From: Flavobacteriales bacterium
GTDB lineage: Bacteria; Bacteroidota; Bacteroidia; Flavobacteriales; BACL11
Length of the DNA: 7,779 nucleotides
Reading direction: 5' to 3'
Assembly (NCBI GenBank): GCA_002724895.1
Contig: PBQB01000073.1
Location: 2,271 to 10,049 of the forward strand
Part shown: positions 1-7,000 of the stretch, one piece after another
Numbering within the stretch: the stretch's first letter is position 1
Layout: each line of letters begins with the position of its first letter
Notes under the pieces: model-generated
Told to the model about the DNA's origin: nothing
Database searches by the model: none
Seen by the model: only the letters and a program-made list of their open reading frames with translations
Position numbers and translations under genes: made by a program

Positions 1-663
1 TCTATAAACTGGAGTTGGGATGATCCTTCAAATACTAGTAATACAGCAATAGGAAATAGCTGGGGCGATAATATCACGTATATAATTGATTTAGGATTTG
101 ACATTGATGGAAATTCTAGAGGATATAAAAAGTTCAAAGTAGATACTTTTTCAAACAATTATTATATTATTACTGTTTCAAATTTGAATAATTCTGAATT
201 GAGAACAATTCAAATTCCAAAAAATGAAAATCTTCAATATACTCGTTTTTCATTAGATAGTAGTACAATTATTTCATCACCAAATAAAGATGATTGGGAT
301 TTACTTTTTTCTCAATATACTCATTTATATGCTGACTCGATTGTTCCTGCTTATTTAGTGACAGGAACGTTAATAAATCAAAAAAATGGTATAGAAGTTG
401 CTATTGATTCAGTAAATACTTTTAGTGATATTATATTTTCTAATATTAACAATTATACATTCAAGAATAATCAAGATATTATTGGATATAACTGGAAGTT
501 ATATGATTTTGATAATGGATACTATATAATCAATTCTAACATTAGTTACATTATAAAAAATACTGAAGGCAGGTATTATAAACTTCGTTTTATTGACTTT
601 TATAATGATGTTGGAGTTAAGGGATATCCAACTTTTGAAGTACAAGAAATATTACCATTTTAG
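1..663 (+). CDS. HmuY-like protein, 5'-truncated by window edge
   Basis: The reading frame is open from base 1 to the TAG at 661-663, so 220 C-terminal residues are visible and the start is outside the window. I assign it to the HmuY-like family from the order of conserved blocks: DDWDLLFSQYT (visible residues 97-107), YLVTGTLIN (118-126), IGYNWKLYDF (161-170), an aromatic-rich strand YIIKNTEGRYYKLRFIDFY (183-201), and a final strand FEVQEI. HmuY proteins are surface or secreted beta-sheet proteins; the Porphyromonas gingivalis member is a heme-capturing lipoprotein that works with a TonB-dependent receptor. The signal sequence is not visible here. The visible part has no Met, no Cys and one His (residue 108), so the His/His or Met-based heme ligands known in characterised members cannot be assigned. 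The TTG at 184 is in frame but internal and is not a start. The family call is fairly firm; a heme-binding role is inference. Confidence 0.75.
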   Translation, partial: SINWSWDDPSNTSNTAIGNSWGDNITYIIDLGFDIDGNSRGYKKFKVDTFSNNYYIITVSNLNNSELRTIQIPKNENLQYTRFSLDSSTIISSPNKDDWDLLFSQYTHLYADSIVPAYLVTGTLINQKNGIEVAIDSVNTFSDIIFSNINNYTFKNNQDIIGYNWKLYDFDNGYYIINSNISYIIKNTEGRYYKLRFIDFYNDVGVKGYPTFEVQEILPF

Positions 664-674
664 TAATTTATATA

Positions 675-682
675 TAAATTTG
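675..682 (+). promoter_or_regulatory. Possible Bacteroidota -7 element upstream of hemW
   Basis: TAAATTTG matches the Bacteroidota -7 consensus TANNTTTG and lies 23 bp before the TTG start of hemW, in the 42-bp gap after the HmuY-like gene. No TTG -33 element is found at the usual 17-23 bp spacing. In DNA this AT-rich the motif can occur by chance, and hemW may instead be read through from the upstream gene. Confidence 0.35.
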
Positions 683-705
683 CTAGTAATTTAAACACAT
701 AAATA

Positions 706-1833
706 TTGGCTAGTATATATATACATATTCCTTTCTGCAAACAAAAATGTATATATTGTAATTTCTATTTTAGTACTTCAATGGATAGCAAAGATCTTAT
801 TGTTGAATGTTTGAAAAAAGAAATTGAATCAAGAGCTAATTATCTTCATAACAAAAAAATAAAATCAATATATTTTGGTGGAGGAACTCCATCTATTTTA
901 GAATCTAAAGATATTAACTCAATATTAAATTATATTTATAAACATTATAATTTAGATGAAAATATAGAGATAACATTTGAGTGTAATCCTGATGATTTAA
1001 ATTTCGAAAAACTAATTAGTTTAAAAAAAAATGGGATTAACAGACTAAGCATAGGGCTACAATCCTTAAACGATAAGGATTTAAAATTTATGAATAGAAA
1101 TCATTCCGCATCACAATCTAAACAAGCTATTTTTGATGCTAAAAAAATTGGATTTAATAATATTTCAGTTGACTTAATTTATGGGATACCTAGTCAAAAC
1201 TTAAATTCTTGGAAAAATACACTTTTAACTATTTTAAAACTAGAAATTCAACATATATCTGCATATGCGTTAACTATAGAAAAAAACACTCAACTATATC
1301 ATTTAGTTAAAAAAAAGAAAATTAATGAATTAAATGAAAAAAAATTTTTAAGACTTTATGATGAACTAATTTCATTCACTAAAAAAAATAATTTTATTCA
1401 ATATGAAATTTCTAATTTTGGGAAAAAAGATTTTTTTTCTAATCATAACATAGGCTATTGGACTGGTAATCATTACTTAGGAATAGGACCTTCTTCACAT
1501 TCATTTAATGGAAACAGTAGAAGATGGAATGTCTCTTCCAATAAAAAATATATTGATAGTTTGAAAAAAAACAACTGTAATTATAAAACTGAAACATTGT
1601 CTATTAAAGAAAAATATAATGAATATGTTTTCACTTCTCTTCGAACAATTTGGGGTGTTAATATTAGTTACATAGAAAAAAAATTTGGTGGAAAATTTAA
1701 AGATTATTTTTATAATGAAGTTCAAAGATGGAGCAACCATATAATAATGTTAAATAAAAAAAACACTTATATTCTTAATGATGAAGGAAAAAAAATTGCT
1801 GATAAGATTGCAGCGGACCTATTTGCTGTTTAA
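706..1833 (+). CDS. hemW: Radical SAM heme chaperone HemW
   Basis: HemW is a cytoplasmic [4Fe-4S] radical-SAM protein related to coproporphyrinogen dehydrogenase HemN. It is thought to bind heme and deliver it to respiratory enzymes rather than oxidise coproporphyrinogen. The 375-residue product has the usual HemW length. Visible hallmarks are HIPFCKQKCIYCNF (residues 7-20), with cluster cysteines 11, 15 and 18 and Phe20 where HemN has a fourth Cys; GGGTPS (58-63), the SAM-binding glycine motif; HNIGYW (247-252), matching the HemW heme-binding motif HNxxYW; and GIGPSSHSF (259-267). The start must be TTG at 706: an in-frame TAA at 700-702 blocks any longer version, and the next ATG (781) would remove the cluster cysteines. 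The preceding HmuY-like gene is 42 bp away on the same strand, so cotranscription is possible. The 3' end overlaps the convergent glycosyltransferase gene by 15 bp. The gene is rich in A-tracts and Lys codons. Many such genes are annotated as oxygen-independent coproporphyrinogen oxidase, which the motifs argue against. Confidence 0.93.
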   Translation: MASIYIHIPFCKQKCIYCNFYFSTSMDSKDLIVECLKKEIESRANYLHNKKIKSIYFGGGTPSILESKDINSILNYIYKHYNLDENIEITFECNPDDLNFEKLISLKKNGINRLSIGLQSLNDKDLKFMNRNHSASQSKQAIFDAKKIGFNNISVDLIYGIPSQNLNSWKNTLLTILKLEIQHISAYALTIEKNTQLYHLVKKKKINELNEKKFLRLYDELISFTKKNNFIQYEISNFGKKDFFSNHNIGYWTGNHYLGIGPSSHSFNGNSRRWNVSSNKKYIDSLKKNNCNYKTETLSIKEKYNEYVFTSLRTIWGVNISYIEKKFGGKFKDYFYNEVQRWSNHIIMLNKKNTYILNDEGKKIADKIAADLFAV

Positions 1834-2931
1834 GCTTAATCTTAATATCTCTTGAAAATAACTTTCATATTGGTCTATTACAAAATCCCAATTATAAATC
1901 TGATTGATTTTTTTTAAGTTGTTCTTAACAAACTTTTTTTTATGTGAAAAAAGTTTGTTATCTAATAAAAGACGAACCAATTCATTTTTATTCTTAAAAA
2001 AGAATGCATTTTCTTCAACTACGGATTTATTAAATTTATTATTATGTGAAAGAATTAATGTGCTTGCAGCCATAGCTTCTAAAAGAGCAGGATTAGTTCC
2101 TCCAACGGAGTGACCATGTAAATACAATCTTGAAAAATACCTGATATTGTCTAAGTCTTGCTTATTAAATATTCCCCCTAGAAAAATAATTTTGGTATTT
2201 CTGTACTTATCTTTTAAAAAATCTCCATAATTGGTCAAATGATTTCCTATAATTACATAATAATATTCTGCCTTACTTTCAATAAACGCATCAAGCATTA
2301 ATTCTATATTGTTTTCAGGTTCTAATCTTGCAATAGTCAGTAAATACTCTTTATTATCAATTCCATAATATTTTAAACATTTATTATTTGGAGGATTAAT
2401 TTTGTGTGTTCCATAAGCAATAAATTTAGACTCTCTGTCATATTCTTTTTTTATATATTCTTGTATTGCTAAATTATCGGCTATCAAATAATCTGAAAAT
2501 TTGACACCATACTGTTCTAAAGATTTAGTTATTACTTGCACAATTTTATTCCACTTGGATCTTTTCCACTCAAGCCCATCCAAATTTGTTGCAATTAATT
2601 TTCCCCTATGGCTACAAAATATCAGTGATAGTGACGAGGTAATTAATCCTAATTCTAATATTATATCAAAATCGCTATTAACAGCATCTTTTAAACATAG
2701 ATAATCATAAATAAAATTTGCTGCTGAGTTGCCTAAAAAATATTGTGGACTGTATTTCTTTTTAATCTTAACACCTTTATATTCATCTTTAACATAGGGA
2801 TGAAAATGTGGAGAATATATACTTACTTCATGTCCCTTTTTTACTAGTCCAACTGAAAGATATTCTGCACATTGTTCAAAGCCTCCGTAGTTATTTGGAA
2901 TCCCTCTTGTGCCTAATATTGCTATCTTCAT
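1819..2931 (-). CDS. DUF1972/GT4-type glycosyltransferase (rhamnosyltransferase-like)
   Basis: This 370-residue soluble protein has the two-domain GT-B layout. The N-terminal half looks like DUF1972: GTRGIPNNYGGFE (residues 7-19) is the glycine-rich loop near the start, and NLDGLEWKRSKW (116-127) is the other hallmark. The C-terminal half is a GT4-type domain with ARLEPENN (201-208) and HGHSVGGTNPALLEAMA (272-288), which holds the Glu expected to contact the sugar-nucleotide donor. Relatives include rhamnosyltransferases of capsule and O-antigen assembly such as pneumococcal Cps2T/WchF, but donor and acceptor cannot be read from sequence. The protein probably acts at the cytoplasmic face on a lipid-linked glycan. 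The ATG at 2929-2931 is immediately followed by the conserved MKIAILGTRG opening, which fixes the start. No other polysaccharide gene is in view, so it appears as a lone glycosyltransferase gene. Its tail overlaps the 3' end of hemW by 15 bp in convergent orientation. Confidence 0.88.
   Translation of the reverse strand: MKIAILGTRGIPNNYGGFEQCAEYLSVGLVKKGHEVSIYSPHFHPYVKDEYKGVKIKKKYSPQYFLGNSAANFIYDYLCLKDAVNSDFDIILELGLITSSLSLIFCSHRGKLIATNLDGLEWKRSKWNKIVQVITKSLEQYGVKFSDYLIADNLAIQEYIKKEYDRESKFIAYGTHKINPPNNKCLKYYGIDNKEYLLTIARLEPENNIELMLDAFIESKAEYYYVIIGNHLTNYGDFLKDKYRNTKIIFLGGIFNKQDLDNIRYFSRLYLHGHSVGGTNPALLEAMAASTLILSHNNKFNKSVVEENAFFFKNKNELVRLLLDNKLFSHKKKFVKNNLKKINQIYNWDFVIDQYESYFQEILRLSLNSK
1926..1960. 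repeat. 14-bp perfect inverted repeat inside glycosyltransferase 3' end
   Basis: TAACAAACTTTTTT (1926-1939) is the exact reverse complement of AAAAAAGTTTGTTA (1947-1960), leaving a 7-nt loop. It lies within the last part of the minus-strand glycosyltransferase gene and 93 bp past the hemW stop codon. There is no GC-rich stem or clean U-tail, so it is not a textbook terminator. It could act as an RNA 3'-end structure for hemW transcripts or be a by-product of Lys/Phe-rich coding sequence. Confidence 0.6.
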
Positions 2932-2950
2932 TTATATTGATACTCTTATG

Positions 2951-2958
2951 CAAATATA
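2951..2958 (-). promoter_or_regulatory. Likely -7 promoter element for the glycosyltransferase gene
   Basis: On the minus strand this reads TATATTTG, an exact match to the Bacteroidota TANNTTTG element, 19 bp before the ATG. That would give a short leader of roughly a dozen bases, followed by an A/T-rich stretch before the start, common in this phylum. No clear TTG -33 element is present at the normal spacing, so the call rests on the -7 match and its position. Confidence 0.45.
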
Positions 2959-2988
2959 TTAAATCCTTTTTATGAAAATAATTATATA

Positions 2989-3014
2989 TTCTGTTAACAT
3001 TTTTCTGTTAACAT
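2989..3014. repeat. Tandem 12-bp direct repeat TTCTGTTAACAT
   Basis: TTCTGTTAACAT occurs at 2989-3000 and again at 3003-3014, separated by TT (period 14 bp). Each copy contains the palindrome GTTAAC. The pair sits 31-56 bp upstream of the likely -7 element of the glycosyltransferase gene, where an activator or repressor might bind. This may be a regulator site or simply a local duplication. Confidence 0.5.
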
Positions 3015-3083
3015 CTAAATGATAATGACAAATAATAAGCACATTTACTATATATATTTGTAATGTCGTAATACTTGTTTTGG

Positions 3084-3113
3084 GTTGTACATACTTTTCC
3101 AAAAACGTACAAC
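3084..3113. repeat. 7-bp inverted repeat GTTGTAC/GTACAAC
   Basis: GTTGTAC (3084-3090) pairs perfectly with GTACAAC (3107-3113) across a 16-nt spacer that itself contains TTTT and AAAA tracts. It lies just beyond the terminator of the minus-strand operon and in the gap that otherwise has no gene. It could be an operator for a dimeric regulator or a stem in a short plus-strand RNA; nothing in the sequence decides between these. Confidence 0.4.
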
Positions 3114-3119
3114 AAATAT

Positions 3120-3148
3120 AAAGGCCCTTTTCTATCATAAGGGCCTTT
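3120..3148 (-). terminator. Rho-independent terminator after the PorP/SprF gene, possibly bidirectional
   Basis: AAAGGCCCTT (3120-3129) and AAGGGCCTTT (3139-3148) form a perfect 10-bp stem with a GC core and a 9-nt loop. It begins 18 bp beyond the stop codon of the minus-strand PorP/SprF gene and so should end the adhesin-PorP/SprF transcript. On the minus strand the tail is TTTATATTTG; on the plus strand it is TTTTATATTTT, which is more T-rich, so it may also stop plus-strand transcripts. Confidence 0.8.
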
Positions 3149-3166
3149 TATATTTTAAAAGGAATA

Positions 3167-4078
3167 TTAAAAGAATTTGAATCCTAACATAAATTCATGT
3201 GATCCTGATTGATAAGAACTAGTGCTAGAAGATGGAACACCAAAAGAATAGCCTATGTTAAATTTATCGCTAATGTTATAGCCTAATAATAAGCCCAATG
3301 GAGATAATTGGTTATTAATATTATAATTTACTCCTGTCCATAATAGTTGTTTATATTCTGTTTTAACTCCTAAATCTATCTGAGTTTTCGATCCAGAAAC
3401 ATATTTTAGAAAAAGGTTTGGTTTAAAAGTAAAATCTTTATTTATTACATATATATATTCACCTAAAACAAAAACATGACTTGATAGTTTCCCATTAACA
3501 CTTGTAGTATCGTATCTTCTTGCAAAATCTTCATCCATCAAATTTAATTCGGTACTTAATAGTTGTGGCACTGAAAGACCTAAATACCATTTTTCTGTAA
3601 AGAAATTTAATGCAAATATCGCATCAGGCAATGTTCTAACGATATCTCCTCCTTGTATAAATGGATCGTCAGCTTGTTGAACTGATATAGTTGATTTAAT
3701 TAATCTAAATTGTGTAAATCCTCCAGAAATGGCCAGTGAAAAATTTAGCTTCCCATTAATTGGAAGTGTATAAGCATATGAAATAGTCCCACCTATTCTA
3801 CTAGTTGGACCTGTAATATCATTAAAAACAGTTCCTCCTAATGCAACTTTTTCATTTTGTTTCCCATAAATACTTAGAATTGTTGTTTTAGGACTTTCAG
3901 AAAGCCCAGTCCATTGATTTCTTATGGTCGTTTTTACCTGGTAATAATCATACATTGCAGAAACAGCAGGATTTATAGCATAATTATTAAGCATGTATTG
4001 AGAAATTTGAGGTAATTGTTGCGCTTCAATTTTACCAAAGTAAAAAAATGTAAGAATCAGAATAGTAATTTTTTTCAT
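3167..4078 (-). CDS. PorP/SprF-family type IX secretion outer-membrane protein
   Basis: Proteins of this family are predicted outer-membrane beta-barrels linked to the type IX secretion system. PorP is a core component, and SprF-like paralogues are partners for particular cargo. With the ATG at 4076-4078 the product is 303 residues, a normal family length. It begins with a signal peptide (MKK, hydrophobic ITILILTFFYF, likely cleavage after KIEA at residue 19), then the family signature QISQYMLNNYAINPA (residues 24-38) and RNQWTGL (53-59). Alternating hydrophobic strands follow, and it ends in a typical barrel C-terminus, GFKFF. An alternative ATG at 4091-4093 adds five residues (MKILK) and lies 1 nt after the adhesin stop codon. 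A still longer frame from 4132 would overlap the adhesin and put polar residues before the signal peptide, so it is unlikely. The gene is directly downstream of a SprB-repeat adhesin and before a terminator, so I infer it is a SprF-like partner for that cargo rather than the core PorP. Confidence 0.9.
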   Translation of the reverse strand: MKKITILILTFFYFGKIEAQQLPQISQYMLNNYAINPAVSAMYDYYQVKTTIRNQWTGLSESPKTTILSIYGKQNEKVALGGTVFNDITGPTSRIGGTISYAYTLPINGKLNFSLAISGGFTQFRLIKSTISVQQADDPFIQGGDIVRTLPDAIFALNFFTEKWYLGLSVPQLLSTELNLMDEDFARRYDTTSVNGKLSSHVFVLGEYIYVINKDFTFKPNLFLKYVSGSKTQIDLGVKTEYKQLLWTGVNYNINNQLSPLGLLLGYNISDKFNIGYSFGVPSSSTSSYQSGSHEFMLGFKFF

Positions 4079-4094
4079 CTTTAAAATTTTCATA

Positions 4095-7000
4095 TTATCT
4101 AATGATGGTAATTGGTCCTGTTTGAGGTTCATCTTCAGTTTTCAAATCAATTATATAATAATATGTTCCAACTGGCAATTCTTTTCCATTATTCGTTCCA
4201 TCCCACGCCTTATATTCTACACCTCCATTAGACTCAAAAATAAGTCCTCCCCATCTATTGAATATTTTAATAATAGCTTCAGGATAAGATTCAATATCTC
4301 GTGGTGTCCATGTATCATTATAGCCATCATTGTTTGGAGTGATACCTTCATATGGTAATACCCCTACAACAACATAAATTGAATCATATCCTAAACATCC
4401 AGCTGAGTCAACGCTTATATAATACCAAGATGAAGATTCTGGATTATCATTAAACGATTGAGATGAGGTGGCTCCATCCTGCCATACCCAATTATATTCA
4501 TCACAATAATTATTATCAGAAAAAATTTGAATAGCATCACCATTTACAATAACAGGATGAGGCCCATAATTTAATGAAGGATTGGATGTTGGTTTTGCAT
4601 CTACAAAATCCACATTAACATTTGCATATACAGAATATGTATCACTACAAAAAGGGTCGTCAATAATTAGCTGATATTGATTAGTTCTTTTTGAAGGAAA
4701 CACCCATCTATCAGCAACAGTACTTCCATCATCCCAAAGATAATTGATAGATGTTTTTTCATTAATATCAATAAAAACACTATCTCCTAAACATATTTCA
4801 TATGTAATAGATGATTGATTGTCTGGAAGAAATACATTTTGTGTTCCCTTTACTAAAACAGAATCTTTAAACAAACAATTATTTGCATCTGTTATGACAA
4901 TTGAATAATATCCTGCTGATAAGCTAGATAATTGAGTTGTATTTCCTCCGTTATCCCATAGATATTGATATGGCTCTGTACCTCCGTATGCAAATACTGT
5001 TATTTCTCCTGAATTTTGAGAACAACGATCATCTACAGTTGAAAATAATAGTGTTAGTGAATCAGAAGGTTCCGAAATATACAATGATCCAGATTGGATA
5101 ATACACCCGTTCATATCCTGAGATTGAACTCTGTAAATTCCTGGAGTAAGATTGTTTGACTCTGAAATATCTGACTGTATTGTATTAATCAGATTTCCTA
5201 AATTATCGTAGTAATTGTATATGTATTCTGGTGGAATGCCTAAAAATGGTGTTCCTCCACTAGACTGCGCAGAGATTATACCATCTCCAAAACCATAACA
5301 AGAAACATTTTCACTTGAAACAACTAATTCCATTTCTGGCGGTTGAATTAGCTCAATACTATCAGTAGCAACACACCCATTTTGATCTTTGGCTGTTACT
5401 ATATAGTTCCCAACAGGAATTCCAGAACTAGCTGACAATGGATTATTTGGACTACTATTATATACAAAATTGTTGCTCCACATATACTCAAACGAGCCAG
5501 CACCACCTGTAGCGTTAGCTGTTACCCTTCCTGTAGAGTCATCATAACACAATATTTCTGTAACAAGTGTCGCAGTTACAGAAACTGGTATGTTCTGACT
5601 GATTGTATATGAAACTGTATCACTACATCCAGTCAAATCAGTAACTATACAACTATATGAAGTAGAATTAGTATTATTATTAACACATAAACCTGTAGCA
5701 GTTACTGTATTTTGAAATAATGTGTCATTCCATAAATAAGTATAAATAGAGTCCCCATTTGAGTTTATATTTGCAACTCCACCTGAAACAAAAACTGAAA
5801 TTTCTCCGTCACAATAATTAAAGCAACTTACGTCTTTTGTGAGCGAAGTATTAATACTAACTGATAATGCATTGTTGGCATTTATTGAACTAAACGTGTC
5901 TGTTGACATACAATTATTTGCATCCATAACAGTAACAAAATGATCTCCAACAGCAATAGAATCAATGTAATAATCTGTTTCTTGAGGGTTTGAATTCCAC
6001 ATGTAAGTGTATGAATTAATTGATCCACCAACACCACCATATACTGAGTCGATAAGAGACCCATTACTCCATCCTTCACATGTAACATGAGTTGGGATAA
6101 AATTATGTTGAATTGGACTTGGTTGATGATAAATAATTGATTCAGTATAAAGACATGATAAAGAATCCATTACATAAAATTCATATTCTCCATGTCTTAA
6201 GTTAGAGATTAGAGATGATGTACCATAGTATACTGTATCTGAATTAATTAAATCTACACATAAAAACATGTATGGTGAGATTCCCCCACTAGGGTATATA
6301 TTTGCATATGAATTTGTATCTTCATAGCATCTTACTTGATAATTATTCCATAGTGAAGGGACAATACTGACTGATAAAGGTGAAGGTTCAGTAATAATTA
6401 AAATATCAGAAGTAAAACAATTATTTTCATCTTTAACTTCAACGGTGTAATTGCCTGGTCCATAATTAATGAAATAAGACATATTAGATCTAGGTAATCC
6501 TCCATTTATGGAATATTGGTACGGAGAATTCCCTCCATTTACAATGATTGATTGTATAGAAGCATTACTTTCACCATGACATCTGATAGGATTAACAAGA
6601 ATTGTATCTATAGATAATGGAAGAGGATTGTCGACAATAATTGTCAACTCATCGTAACAATTAACGTTATCTTCAACTCTTAGAGTATAAGAATTAGAAG
6701 ATAAATTAGAAAAAACGGAATCACTTCCATTACTTATTCCATTGATAGAAAAAGTATATGGAGGAGTTCCTCCACTAGCGTGTACAGTAATTTCTCCATC
6801 AGTAGCATTATGACAGCTAATCTCAACAAGCTCTAAATTATCTATCTTAACAGCTACAGCTGACGTATCTACATTTACAGGTCCTGAAATTGAACACCCA
6901 GGAAAACTAGCATCAGTCACCGTACATGTATAGGAACCAACTGCAAGAGAAGAAACAGCTTGTAAAGTTGAAATAATGGTTGACTGGCCTGTAACTGTCC

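Noticed and set aside
1501..1740. Minus-strand open frame of 79 codons inside hemW
   Set aside because: It is a shadow of a well-supported gene, with a Phe/Ile-rich composition produced by reading Lys/Asn codons backwards and no family signature.
1023..1795. Runs of 8-9 A or T in hemW (for example 1023-1031, 1431-1438, 1676-1683) as phase-variation tracts
   Set aside because: Such runs follow from Lys codons in a very AT-rich gene, are scattered, and lie in a housekeeping gene where switching is not expected.
3113..3120. Second minus-strand TATATTTG, just past the PorP/SprF terminator
   Set aside because: It is about 180 bp from the glycosyltransferase start, has no -33 partner, and overlaps the terminator tail; the copy at 2951-2958 is better placed.
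4079..4132. Longer N-terminus for the PorP/SprF protein from ATG at 4132
   Set aside because: It overlaps the adhesin sorting domain and places polar residues (NLKQDQLPSLDN) ahead of a clear signal peptide; starts at 4078 or 4093 fit better.
5882..6088. Minus-strand open frame of 68 codons within the adhesin gene
   Set aside because: Out of frame with the clear SprB-like repeat coding sequence; its leucine/isoleucine-rich content is a frame-shift artefact.
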